The notes under the pieces are model-generated. The model worked only from the letters and a program-made list of their open reading frames with translations. It did no database searches and was not told the DNA's origin. Below are positions 44,149-53,312 of a stretch of 64,000 bases of DNA, piece after piece (the stretch's first letter is position 1; each line of letters opens with the position of its first letter). The translations under genes and the position numbers were made by a program. The stretch covers positions 1 through 64,000 of the forward strand of contig CBIHNR010000001.1 in the NCBI GenBank assembly GCA_966211215.1, given 5' to 3'. The stretch comes from Desertivirga sp966211215. Its GTDB lineage: Bacteria > Bacteroidota > Bacteroidia > Sphingobacteriales > Sphingobacteriaceae.

Positions 44149-45645
44149 ATGAACGAATACTTGCCATTTCTTTCCCAATTATTGTCCGGCGTGACTTCGG
44201 CGATGCCCTTTATGCTTCCCGAAATAACTTTAATTATAACATTCCTGGTAGTAATTCTTGCCGACCTGTTTTTCCCTCGTAATCAGTCGGCCTTATCATT
44301 CTGGCTTACAATTGCAGGTATTCTAACCTCTGGCTTTTTAAGCTATAACCAAACTTTTTTAACCGAACACGAACTTAGCCTGTTTGCCGGAAGTATTGCG
44401 CTGGATAAAGTAGGTATTTCGTTTAAGCTTATTCTTGCTTTTGCAGTTTTGCTCTTTGCCATCTTCATTAAAAATAACTCGGCTTTGCAGAAGCATAGCA
44501 AGGGAGTTGGTGATTTATATATGCTACTTCCTGGTGTACTCCTGGGGTTAAATCTTATGGTAATGTCAACCAGTTTATTGATGATTTATATCTCGATAGA
44601 AATGGTTTCAATTGCATCATACTTAATGGTGGGGTACGCATCTGGCGAAAGCAGACAAACTGAGGCATCCATGAAATATGCTTTGTTTGGTTCGGCTTGT
44701 TCTGCGGTGATGCTTTATGGGATTTCCCTATTGTATGGTTTTACAGGAACTATAAATATCCTTGACAATAGCTTTATTTCACACCTGGCGACTGTGACGG
44801 AGCCGGCTTCGGCCCTGGCTATTGTACTTACATTGGTTGGCATAGGGTTTAAACTGTCATTTGCCCCTTTGCATTTCTGGAGTCCGGATGTGTACGAAGG
44901 TGCGCCAACCCCTGTAACTGCATTTCTTTCAACAGCCCCAAAGATCGCGGGCTTCGCTATTTTGTTAAGGTTTCTGGTGCCTTTCTACTCATACCAGGCT
45001 GTTACTGCCAAAGGGATTTTTGATTTTGAAGCTACCCTTGCAATGATTGGGATTGCTACTATGGTAATTGGGAATTTCGCAGCAGTATGGCAAAATAACG
45101 TAAAAAGGATGCTGGCTTATTCATCCATCGGGCATACAGGTTTCGCCTTGATGGCAATAATTGCCTTTTCCCAAAATAGTGTGAGGGCCCTGCTGTTTTA
45201 TTTCGCCGTTTATGTGCTTATGAATATGGCAGCTTTTATGCTTGCAGGCAGAATTGAAGAACATGCGGGCACAACTGATGTGAGGGAGTATAAGGGCCTA
45301 GGGCGTTTCTTTAAACTGGAAATGGCTTGCTTTGTGGTGGTTTTGGTATCTCTAACTGGATTGCCCCCAACCGGTGGCTTTATCGGGAAGCTTTTTATAT
45401 TTTCGGCAGCATTTGAAAAATATAGCTTAACACATTCCGTTTGGATGTTAGGCCTTTTAATCACGGGCGCGGTTACTACAGTAATATCATTATTTTATTA
45501 CTTTAAAATCCCATTAAATGCATATTTACGACAACCAGAAAAGGATATTAGTGCGGAATTCAGGACCGGTTTTCTTACTTATGTCATAGCCATTCTTACA
45601 ATTTGTGTCATTTTATTAGGAATATTCCCTTCAATCCTCGCTTGA
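44149..45645 (+). CDS. nuoN: NADH-quinone oxidoreductase subunit N
   Basis: 498 residues, about 14 helices. Family landmarks: KLSFAPLHFWSPDVYEGAP, VKRMLAYSSIGHTGF and SLTGLPPTGGFIGKLFIF. Third antiporter-like subunit and last gene of the nuoH-N unit. No nuoA-G homologue is found in the window. Confidence 0.97.
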   Translation: MNEYLPFLSQLLSGVTSAMPFMLPEITLIITFLVVILADLFFPRNQSALSFWLTIAGILTSGFLSYNQTFLTEHELSLFAGSIALDKVGISFKLILAFAVLLFAIFIKNNSALQKHSKGVGDLYMLLPGVLLGLNLMVMSTSLLMIYISIEMVSIASYLMVGYASGESRQTEASMKYALFGSACSAVMLYGISLLYGFTGTINILDNSFISHLATVTEPASALAIVLTLVGIGFKLSFAPLHFWSPDVYEGAPTPVTAFLSTAPKIAGFAILLRFLVPFYSYQAVTAKGIFDFEATLAMIGIATMVIGNFAAVWQNNVKRMLAYSSIGHTGFALMAIIAFSQNSVRALLFYFAVYVLMNMAAFMLAGRIEEHAGTTDVREYKGLGRFFKLEMACFVVVLVSLTGLPPTGGFIGKLFIFSAAFEKYSLTHSVWMLGLLITGAVTTVISLFYYFKIPLNAYLRQPEKDISAEFRTGFLTYVIAILTICVILLGIFPSILA

Positions 45646-45690
45646 TGAATTTTCCTTTGGATGTTATAACGCTTTTTTCGTTTAAAACTT

Positions 45691-45698
45691 TAATTTTG
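45691..45698 (+). promoter_or_regulatory. -7 promoter box of the purF-like gene
   Basis: TAATTTTG, an exact TAnnTTTG, ends 17 nt before the ATG. Confidence 0.5.
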
Positions 45699-45715
45699 CA
45701 TACTCATTAACAGTC

Positions 45716-47611
45716 ATGAGTGAATCGATTAAACATGAGTGCGGAATCGCCCTCATTCGTCTCTTAAAACCTCTCTCTTTTTATCAGCAGAAATACGGAA
45801 CGTCGCTTTATGGTTTGAATAAACTGTATTTGCTGATGGAGAAACAGCATAACCGTGGGCAGGATGGTGCAGGTATAGCTACGATAAAATTTGATGTTGC
45901 TCCGGGAAACCGTTACATCAGCCGCCACAGGGCGATGGGGTCGGCAGCAGTATCAGAAATTTTTGAATATGTACAGAAGAAGTTTGCTGATGTTCCCCCT
46001 GAATTATTACAGGATGCAGAGTGGCTGAAAGAGAATATCAGTTTCACCGGCGAAGTGCTCATGGGGCATTTGCGTTATGGCACACACGGCAAAAACAGTA
46101 TCGAAAACTGTCATCCATTTCTTCGCCAGAATAATTGGATGAGCCGAAACTTAGTAATTGCGGGTAATTTCAACATGACTAACGTTAATGAATTACTGGA
46201 GCAATTGTATGAACTAGGCCAGCATCCTAAGGAAAAAGCCGATACAGTAACAGTACTGGAAAAAATAGGGCACTTTTTGGATGATGAGAATCAGGAGCTT
46301 TTTGACCATTTTAAAAAAGAGGGGCATTCTAATGTCGAAATTAGCCGCCTGATTGCCGAAAATCTGGATGTTGCTAAAATCCTTCGCCGTTCGGCAAAAA
46401 CCTGGGATGGCGGGTATACTATAGAAGGTATTTTTGGGCATGGTGATGCATTTGTAATGCGTGACCCGGCAGGTATCCGCCCGGCCTACTATTATATTGA
46501 TGATGAAATTGCAGTAGTAACCTCAGAGCGCCCGGCTATCCAAACGGCATTCAATATTCCTTATAGCGAAGTTAAAGAGATAAAACCGGGACATGCCTTG
46601 ATCATCAAGAAGAACGGTACTATCACAGAAGAACAATTCCGTGAGCCGCTTCCTCAAAAATCTTGCTCCTTTGAACGTATTTACTTCTCTCGTGGAAGTG
46701 ACGCTGCAATCTACCGTGAACGCAAGCATTTAGGTCGCTTACTTTGCCCTCAGATTTTAGATGCTGTAGGCCATGATTTAAAGAATACTGTTTTCTCATT
46801 CATTCCTAACACAGCAGAAGTTGCTTTTTACGGAATGGTAGAAGGCTTACATAAGTATATTAAGCAGATCCAGAAGGATACCTTGTTAAACAGGGCAGAT
46901 AAAATATCCGACCAGGAACTGGAAGAAATGCTTTGTCTAGCACCAAGGGTAGAGAAAATCGCTTTAAAGGATGTTAAGCTTCGTACATTTATAACACAGG
47001 ATGCAGACCGCCAGGATATGGTTTCGCATGTATATGATACTACTTATGGCTTGGTTAAAGCGGGCGAAGATAATCTGGTATTAATTGATGACTCGATTGT
47101 TCGTGGTACTACCTTAAAACAAAGTATTCTTAAAATATTAGACCGCCTGGGCCCTAAGAAAATTGTAATTGTTTCTTCGGCCCCACAGATTCGCTACCCT
47201 GATTGTTACGGTATTGATATGTCAAGAATGGGCGAGTTTGTTGCCTTCGAAGCAGCTGTTACTCTGTTAAAGGAAAGCGGACGCGAACATATTATATGGG
47301 AAACATATGAGAAGTGTAAGGCTTCTGTTTCTATGGATAAAAATGAAATCGAGAATTATATCAAAGCTATATACGAACCGTTTACAGACGAGGAAATTTC
47401 GGCTAAGATTGCACAAATCATTTCTCCTAAAGGAATAAAAGCAGAGGTTCAGGTTATTTATCAGAAACTGAATAATTTACATGCAGCTTGCCCTGAGCAT
47501 TTAGGCGACTGGTATTTCTCTGGCGACTATCCAACGCCTGGTGGAAACCGGGTTGTTAACCGTGCATTTATGAACTGGGTTGAGGGCAAAAACCAAAGGG
47601 CTTACGTGTAA
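45716..47611 (+). CDS. purF: Amidophosphoribosyltransferase, long form
   Basis: 631 residues against about 470-510 for typical PurF. The glutaminase domain begins SIKHECGIALIRL with Cys9 in the position expected to become the N-terminal nucleophile after processing; RGQDGAGIA and HLRYGTHG follow. The phosphoribosyltransferase domain has the PRPP loop VLIDDSIVRGTTLKQS. The extra length includes a middle insertion (KKEGHSNVEISRLIAENLD) and a C-terminal extension after 520. In purine synthesis it would make phosphoribosylamine. It may be a second PurF paralogue; whether the propeptide is cut is not known. Confidence 0.8.
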   Translation: MSESIKHECGIALIRLLKPLSFYQQKYGTSLYGLNKLYLLMEKQHNRGQDGAGIATIKFDVAPGNRYISRHRAMGSAAVSEIFEYVQKKFADVPPELLQDAEWLKENISFTGEVLMGHLRYGTHGKNSIENCHPFLRQNNWMSRNLVIAGNFNMTNVNELLEQLYELGQHPKEKADTVTVLEKIGHFLDDENQELFDHFKKEGHSNVEISRLIAENLDVAKILRRSAKTWDGGYTIEGIFGHGDAFVMRDPAGIRPAYYYIDDEIAVVTSERPAIQTAFNIPYSEVKEIKPGHALIIKKNGTITEEQFREPLPQKSCSFERIYFSRGSDAAIYRERKHLGRLLCPQILDAVGHDLKNTVFSFIPNTAEVAFYGMVEGLHKYIKQIQKDTLLNRADKISDQELEEMLCLAPRVEKIALKDVKLRTFITQDADRQDMVSHVYDTTYGLVKAGEDNLVLIDDSIVRGTTLKQSILKILDRLGPKKIVIVSSAPQIRYPDCYGIDMSRMGEFVAFEAAVTLLKESGREHIIWETYEKCKASVSMDKNEIENYIKAIYEPFTDEEISAKIAQIISPKGIKAEVQVIYQKLNNLHAACPEHLGDWYFSGDYPTPGGNRVVNRAFMNWVEGKNQRAYV

Positions 47612-47612
47612 G

Positions 47613-47790
47613 AATGATAAAATGAGTGAAGGATGGAATGATTGAATAAATGTTCCAGGCTGAACTTTAATAATAGAATGAGTGGAGAATGGATGATTGT
47701 TGTCCTGATCTTCACTCATTTTTGTTTTTAGCAATAAGGGGAATGAAGCGAGAAAAGAGTCAATCATTCAATCACTCTATCTTCAATAAT
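47613..47790. repeat. Degenerate GAATGA/TCATTC repeat array between convergent genes
   Basis: Several imperfect GAATGATTGAATGA-type units and their complements. One pair, AATGAGTG (47677-47684) and CACTCATT (47713-47720), is followed by TTTGTTTTTAG and may terminate the purF transcript. Confidence 0.5.
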
Positions 47791-47801
47791 TCTTAATTGC
47801 C

Positions 47802-48467
47802 CTATGCAACCAGTCCCCAAATCAGTTTAAACGCGAATACCAGTATCAGGCATCCGGCTACCCGGTTTAATAAGATGATGGTTTTTTCTTTAATACGATA
47901 TCTGAATTTGTTGGCATAGTAAGCTTTCAGGGTATCCATACTAAATTGGGTAATCAATATGAATCCGAAAAACGGGATAATTTCCTTTGAGCTTAAATCA
48001 CCTTTAACAGAAATAAGGCTGCTGGTAACACTTACCCAGTATAAGAGCAGTGAGGGGTTAAGTATACACATCAAAAAGCCTTTGAAAAAGTATCCGGTAT
48101 TCCGCCGGGTAGAAGTTGTGTTGTCGTAGTTGATTTTAACCTTTTTAAAAAGATAGAAACAGCCAATGCCGATTAAAACAGCACTGCCAGCAATCCCGAT
48201 AGGCAGGCGGTATTGATTTTCAAATTTGATAAATGACGAACCGTATACAGCCAGAGCTACATAAATGAAATCACTTAAAACAACTCCGGCGGCCAGCCAC
48301 ATGCCTGCATGAAAGCCTTTTTCAATGCTGGTTTTCAACAATGCAAAAAATACCGGGCCCGTAGCAAATGACAACACTATCCCAAGGCCAATACCAGATA
48401 TAATTGATTCAAGCATAATGGCTCGTTTCCAAATGTGCGAATATGCAATTTTTGAGGCAAAATACAA
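47802..48467 (-). CDS. LysE-family exporter
   Basis: 221 residues from the first start; the ATG at 48416 (MLESIISGIGLGIVLSFATGP) is the likely start, giving 204 residues with about five or six helices. The GIGLGIVLSFATGPVFFALLK start and GFLMCILNPSLLLYWVSV match the LysE/RhtB type. Exports amino acids or similar small molecules. Convergent with purF. Confidence 0.88.
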   Translation of the reverse strand: MYFASKIAYSHIWKRAIMLESIISGIGLGIVLSFATGPVFFALLKTSIEKGFHAGMWLAAGVVLSDFIYVALAVYGSSFIKFENQYRLPIGIAGSAVLIGIGCFYLFKKVKINYDNTTSTRRNTGYFFKGFLMCILNPSLLLYWVSVTSSLISVKGDLSSKEIIPFFGFILITQFSMDTLKAYYANKFRYRIKEKTIILLNRVAGCLILVFAFKLIWGLVA

Positions 48468-48601
48468 TAAAGCGCATATTATATTAAAACATATTAGTTA
48501 AGGTTTCTTTTAATGATGCGTTTTTATATAAGGCGGAGTACCGAGCTTTTGTTGTCAATTTTGCATCATTATAATTATATTGCCCCCAAAACCAATTAAA
48601 T

Positions 48602-49882
48602 ATGCCTCAATCTGCAGCAACTAGCCAAGGCTCCAAGCCAATAGTAATCATCGGTGCATTATTTTTTATTTTCGGATTTGTTACCTGGCTTAACGGTACG
48701 CTTATACCGTTTCTAAAGTTGGCCTGCAACCTTAAAAGCGATGCCCAGGCTTTTTTCGTGACCTTTGCTTTTTACATGGCCTATTTCTTTCTGGCAATAC
48801 CCTCATCAGGTATTTTAAGGAAAACAGGGCTTAAGAACGGGATGGGCCTGGGGCTATTAGTAATGGCCGTTGGTGCTGTAATATTTGTGCCTGCTGCAAA
48901 TAGCCGAAGCTTCGGCTTATTTTTAACTGGTTTGTTTGTGCAGGGGGCAGGCTTGTCTCTTTTACAGACAGCATCTAATCCATACATAAGTATTGTCGGT
49001 CCCATTGAAAGTGCTGCCCAACGTATCAGTATAATGGGGATCTGTAACAAATTTGCAGGAATCCTTAGCCCTATTATTCTTGGGGCAATTGTGCTAAAGG
49101 ATGCCACCGGGCTTGAAACCAAAATAGCTACGACTACTGATGCTGTAGCCAAAGCTGAACTGTTAAACGAGCTTGCAGGAAGAGTTGTTGTTCCATACCT
49201 GGTAATGGCAGCAGTTTTGGTTGTATTGGCTATTTGGATTAAAAATTCAGCCTTGCCAGATATCGATGCCTCTGCGGCAAACGCCCAGCCAGAGGGAAAA
49301 TCCGAAAGCGGAAAAAGTAGTGTGTTTCAATTCCCGCATCTTTTGTTAGGCGTGATTTGCCTGTTTTTATATGTGGGAGTAGAGGTTATGGCTGGCGATG
49401 CAATTGGTATCTATGGAAAGAGCTTTGGTATTCCATTAGATGAAGCTAAATATTTTACCTCCATAACGCTTGTAGCTATGCTTGTAGGTTATGTAGCGGG
49501 AATTATTGCGATTCCAAAATACATTTCACAAGAAGCTAGTTTGAAAATTTCTGCCATACTGGGAGTACTTTTCACCTTAGGGGCCTTGCTTACCAAAGGC
49601 TATGTTTCGGTGGGATTTGTGGCTGCATTAGGATTAGCAAATGCGCTAATGTGGCCTGCAATATTTCCGATGGCTATTAGAGGCCTTGGTAAGTTTACCG
49701 AACTTGGCTCTGCTTTATTAATTATGGGAATTGCGGGTGGAGCCATTCTGCCACTTGCTTTCGGGCATTTCAAGGCGATGTATGATTTTCAATGGGTATT
49801 CTTCTTGTTAATGGCACCTTGCTACTTATATATATATTATTATTCTGTTAGCGGGCACAAAGCGGGCTTAAAAAGGATTTAA
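48602..49882 (+). CDS. Sugar MFS transporter (FucP/glucose-galactose type)
   Basis: 426 residues with about 12 helices. Family landmarks are FFIFGFVTWLNGTLIPFLK in helix 1, GLSLLQTASNPYIS and MGICNKFAGILSP in the N-terminal half, and MWPAIFPMAIRGLGKFTELGSALL in the C-terminal half. It is a proton-coupled sugar importer in the inner membrane; fucose, glucose/galactose or N-acetylglucosamine are possible. No sugar-catabolic neighbour narrows this. Confidence 0.9.
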   Translation: MPQSAATSQGSKPIVIIGALFFIFGFVTWLNGTLIPFLKLACNLKSDAQAFFVTFAFYMAYFFLAIPSSGILRKTGLKNGMGLGLLVMAVGAVIFVPAANSRSFGLFLTGLFVQGAGLSLLQTASNPYISIVGPIESAAQRISIMGICNKFAGILSPIILGAIVLKDATGLETKIATTTDAVAKAELLNELAGRVVVPYLVMAAVLVVLAIWIKNSALPDIDASAANAQPEGKSESGKSSVFQFPHLLLGVICLFLYVGVEVMAGDAIGIYGKSFGIPLDEAKYFTSITLVAMLVGYVAGIIAIPKYISQEASLKISAILGVLFTLGALLTKGYVSVGFVAALGLANALMWPAIFPMAIRGLGKFTELGSALLIMGIAGGAILPLAFGHFKAMYDFQWVFFLLMAPCYLYIYYYSVSGHKAGLKRI

Positions 49883-49890
49883 TACCTTTG
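49883..49890 (+). promoter_or_regulatory. -7 promoter box of the deaminase gene
   Basis: TACCTTTG, an exact TAnnTTTG, straddling the end of the MFS gene stop codon and ending 18 nt before the GTG start. Confidence 0.45.
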
Positions 49891-49908
49891 CGGCAGATTT
49901 TATAAAAA

Positions 49909-50376
49909 GTGATTAATAAACCAAGTTTCGAAAGCATCTTCATGAATTTAGCAACCGACCTTGCTTTGCGGTCTCATTGCGTAAAGGCTCAGGTTGGTGC
50001 TGTTTTAACAAAGGATACCCGAATTATATCTATTGGCTATAACGGCCCTCCGGCACATACTCATAACTGTGATGAAGAATGGCCCGACACTGGCTGTCCA
50101 AGAGATGCAAGGGGAAGTTGCTCATTAGCACTTCATGCCGAAGAAAATGCTATTCTTTATGCCACCAAAAATGGCGCCGACCTGGAAGGTTCGACCTTAT
50201 ATGTGACGCTATCGCCTTGCTTGCCTTGTGCAAGATTAATTTATTCATCTGGAATCAAAAAAGTGTATTTCAAGAATTCTTACGCGGAATATAAAGGTTT
50301 GCCGTCCGACGAAGGGGTAGACTTTTTAAACAGGTTTGGCGTAGAGGCAATTAAAGCGGAGGGTGTTAATATTTAA
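49909..50376 (+). CDS. Zinc-dependent dCMP deaminase (ComEB-like)
   Basis: 155 residues from a GTG start (MINKPSFESIF). The zinc site is formed by HAEENAILYA and SPCLPCARLIY, with GYNGPPAHTHNC before them. It converts dCMP to dUMP, feeding dTTP synthesis. Separated from the MFS gene by 26 nt but with its own promoter box. Tail overlaps the convergent SDR gene by 11 nt. Confidence 0.92.
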   Translation: MINKPSFESIFMNLATDLALRSHCVKAQVGAVLTKDTRIISIGYNGPPAHTHNCDEEWPDTGCPRDARGSCSLALHAEENAILYATKNGADLEGSTLYVTLSPCLPCARLIYSSGIKKVYFKNSYAEYKGLPSDEGVDFLNRFGVEAIKAEGVNI

Positions 50377-51184
50377 CCAGGGTTTTACTCAGCCTATACA
50401 GTTTATCCCTGGCAATGATTTCATAAGCCTGGCTTCTCGCTGGCGCTTGTTCGTTTTTATCCAAATATGCCCCGGTGAGATGATGGATTTCAGCCTGTTC
50501 CATAAGGCTTAAAATATTGTCTACACCGTCTTCCACAGACGATTGGGCTTCACCGTATTTATCCAGAACCATTTTTGTATCCATTCTGGTTTCGGGGTGA
50601 AGTGCATTTACTTTAACAGACGAATCTTTAAGCTGCCCGGCCATAGTGAAGGTGAGCATGATTAATGCCAGTTTGCTTTGGGCATAGGCACGCTTATCTG
50701 AATAATCATTCTCAAGCATCACATTCTCAAAATCAATATCGAACTGTGAGCCTGATGCGACATTAATTATTTGCGAATTGGATTTGTGTTGCAGCAAAGG
50801 GAGCAGGAGATGGCTAAGGAGGAACGGTGCGAGATAATTCACAGCAAAGCAAAGTTCATAACCTTCTGCGCTTAAGAGCCTTTCTTCTGAGCTGTAGTTA
50901 ATTCCCGCATTATTAACCAAAATGTTAAGGCTTGGGTGGTGTTCCAAAACCATCGAAGCCAGCTCGCGGACGGATTGTAATGAAGCCAGGTCTGCATTGA
51001 AGTAGCTTATATTTTTGTTGCCAGTTGTAGAAACAATTTCATCCAGTACGTGCTGACCTTTCTGTTCATTCCTGCCATGAAGCAAAACTATAGCACCCTT
51101 TTGGGCAAGGCGTTTGGCAAGCGCTTTTCCAAGCCCGTCGGTAGAGCCGGTAATTAAAACTGTTTTATCAGAAAAGTGAAGCAT
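50366..51184 (-). CDS. Short-chain dehydrogenase/reductase (retinol-dehydrogenase-like)
   Basis: 272 residues. Cofactor site TGSTDGLGKALAKRL, NNAGINYSS after strand 4, catalytic YxxxK in YAQSKLAL, and the Ser in NVASGSQFD. The HPETRMDTKM segment fits the retinol dehydrogenase/protochlorophyllide reductase-like branch. Physiological substrate unknown. It follows the CinA-like gene after 26 nt on the same strand. Confidence 0.88.
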   Translation of the reverse strand: MLHFSDKTVLITGSTDGLGKALAKRLAQKGAIVLLHGRNEQKGQHVLDEIVSTTGNKNISYFNADLASLQSVRELASMVLEHHPSLNILVNNAGINYSSEERLLSAEGYELCFAVNYLAPFLLSHLLLPLLQHKSNSQIINVASGSQFDIDFENVMLENDYSDKRAYAQSKLALIMLTFTMAGQLKDSSVKVNALHPETRMDTKMVLDKYGEAQSSVEDGVDNILSLMEQAEIHHLTGAYLDKNEQAPARSQAYEIIARDKLYRLSKTLVKY

Positions 51185-51210
51185 AGTATGTATCAGGATA
51201 ATATCGTAAA

Positions 51211-51723
51211 CTATTGCAGGTTACTCAGTTCGTCCAATAAAATTGTTCCAATAGCATCGACGGTTTGGGAAATAATTTCATCAGGGTTTCCATCAAACTG
51301 AAGCTTGGTTTTCCAAGCTCGATCATGTACGTAGCCGTGAATAAACATGGTTCCAACCGTTTTATCTTCATCCGTACAATCCGCGTCAGAAGCAAGCCCG
51401 GTAACTGCTACAATTACATCGGCTGGTATTAACTTTTTTACCCCATCGGCTAAAAGCTGGGTAACTTCAGGCGATTCGGCAGTAAAAGCGCTAATTGCTT
51501 CGGCAGGTACTCCTAAAAGATTCTCTTTTACGCTCCTGTCGTAACAAACAATACTTCCAAGTATCACTTTGCCACAATCCGGGACAGATGTGAAATCGTA
51601 TACAAGCTTTCCTGTACTGGCGCTTTCGGCAAATGCAATGGTTAAATTTTGGGCCAGGAGGCTGTGGCAGCAGGCAATTACAGATTTCGAAGGCATGAGA
51701 GTTGTTTTTAGTTTCAAATCCAA
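51211..51723 (-). CDS. CinA C-terminal-domain protein (PncC-like)
   Basis: 170 residues, a stand-alone CinA C-terminal domain (nicotinamide-nucleotide amidase in E. coli PncC). The usual ESCTGG motif is altered to ESASTG (TIAFAESASTGKL), while VKENLLGVPAEAISAFTAES and VAVTGLASDAD follow the family. The key serine in AES is kept but the neighbouring Cys/Thr-Gly-Gly pattern is changed, so activity is uncertain. MPSKS at 51696 is an alternative start. Upstream of and probably cotranscribed with the SDR gene. Confidence 0.78.
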   Translation of the reverse strand: MDLKLKTTLMPSKSVIACCHSLLAQNLTIAFAESASTGKLVYDFTSVPDCGKVILGSIVCYDRSVKENLLGVPAEAISAFTAESPEVTQLLADGVKKLIPADVIVAVTGLASDADCTDEDKTVGTMFIHGYVHDRAWKTKLQFDGNPDEIISQTVDAIGTILLDELSNLQ

Positions 51724-51868
51724 ACAGCCAAGCCAAATTATAGTTTTATATGCTGTTTAAAACATGTGCTTCACTATTACTGATTAACAATTTGAGAATG
51801 GCGTAATCAATAAATGAATAGTTGAGCGTTATTATTTCTAATACTATATTTACCGAAAGCAATATTCT

Positions 51869-53257
51869 ATGTTAAAAAAACTTCAGTGTTTCTTAATAGC
51901 TTGCTTCATTGCATTTAATGTACAAGCTCAAACCTCAGCACCAAACAGCTCTAAGCTTCCTCCTAATATGTTTTTGAAGAAACTGCCCAATGGCCTGGAT
52001 ATTCTGGTATTGGAGGATAATAGTGTGCCGCTTGCTACTATAGAGCTTGCAGTAAAAAACGGCGCTTATACTGAGCCCCCCGAATATAATGGCTTAAGCC
52101 ACCTGTACGAACACATGTTTTTTAAAGCCAATAAAGATTATCCAAGCCAGGAAGACTTTTTAGACAGGGTTAGCGAATTGGGTATTCAGTTCAACGGCAC
52201 AACTTCTTATGAGCTGGTTAATTACTATTTTACGTTGCCTAAGTTTAATGTTATCGAAGGGCTAAAGTTTATGAATTCGGCTGTTCGGTATCCTAAGTTC
52301 GATAAGGATGAAATGGCCAAGGAGAACATTGTGGTAGACGGGGAGTTTCAACGGAACGAGTCTAACCCGTATTTCGCTTTGAATGATGAGATGAACCGCA
52401 AATTATGGGGCGATTTATACAGCCGGAAAAACACTATTGGTAACCACGACGTGATTCGCTCGGCAACTCCCGCAAAAATGGATACCATTAAGAATAAGTA
52501 TTACTGGCCTAACAATTCCTTAATTACAATTGCCGGAGATGTGAAGCATGACGAGATATTTAGAAATGCAGAGCAGATTTTTGGCGACTGGCAGCCTTCT
52601 GGTTTTGATCCTGCAAAAAGGTGGCCGGTTCCGGAATTTAAGCCACTGCAAAAATCAGAGTACTTTATTGTAGAATCTGACTTATCAAGAGTTCCATTAG
52701 TTATGATGAATTGGCACGGCCCTGATACCCGGAATGACTTGCCTGCCACCTATGCTGCCGACGTGTTTTCGTTCATCATCAACCAGAACTCCTCAAAATT
52801 TAGTCAGGCGCTGGTAGATGCCGGTTTGGCATTGCAAGTAAACATTGGTTATTTAACGCTTAAACATACAGGCCCAATAAGTGTATTTGTGGTGCCTAAT
52901 CCCAACAAAATTAAAGAGTGTATTGCCGAAGTTAACAAGCAAATGGCTTTATGGGATACCGATAGCTACATTACCGACGAGCAGATAGAAACAGCAAAAA
53001 GGCAGTTGGAAATAAGCCAGGTAAAGGATGAAGAAATTACCTCAAACTTTACTCATACTATCTCGTTTTGGTGGGCGGCTGCATCCATCGATTATTTAAA
53101 TACTTACATTGAAAATTTGCGCAAGGTTAATAGAGACGATTTAAAACAATACGTAAGGAAATATATTAAGAATAAACCGCACGCAGCCGGAATGTTAATT
53201 AGCGCCGAGGCTAAAAAACAATTGAAGCCCGAGTTGTATTTTAAGGCTCCATATTAA
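51869..53257 (+). CDS. M16 peptidase, catalytic subunit
   Basis: 462 residues, signal peptide ending at NVQAQ. The inverted zinc motif HxxEH is present in HLYEHMFFKANK (about residue 73), with the third ligand Glu expected in ENIVVDGEFQRNE. The fold is the two-domain M16B unit. It is secreted to the periplasm or cell surface. It forms a pair with the next gene, which lacks the zinc site, as in mitochondrial processing peptidase-like heterodimers. Confidence 0.93.
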   Translation: MLKKLQCFLIACFIAFNVQAQTSAPNSSKLPPNMFLKKLPNGLDILVLEDNSVPLATIELAVKNGAYTEPPEYNGLSHLYEHMFFKANKDYPSQEDFLDRVSELGIQFNGTTSYELVNYYFTLPKFNVIEGLKFMNSAVRYPKFDKDEMAKENIVVDGEFQRNESNPYFALNDEMNRKLWGDLYSRKNTIGNHDVIRSATPAKMDTIKNKYYWPNNSLITIAGDVKHDEIFRNAEQIFGDWQPSGFDPAKRWPVPEFKPLQKSEYFIVESDLSRVPLVMMNWHGPDTRNDLPATYAADVFSFIINQNSSKFSQALVDAGLALQVNIGYLTLKHTGPISVFVVPNPNKIKECIAEVNKQMALWDTDSYITDEQIETAKRQLEISQVKDEEITSNFTHTISFWWAAASIDYLNTYIENLRKVNRDDLKQYVRKYIKNKPHAAGMLISAEAKKQLKPELYFKAPY

Positions 53258-53312
53258 TTATGCCGCGTTTTTCGATTAGTTAATCTTTAGTTTTCAGTTT
53301 CCAACATAACAT

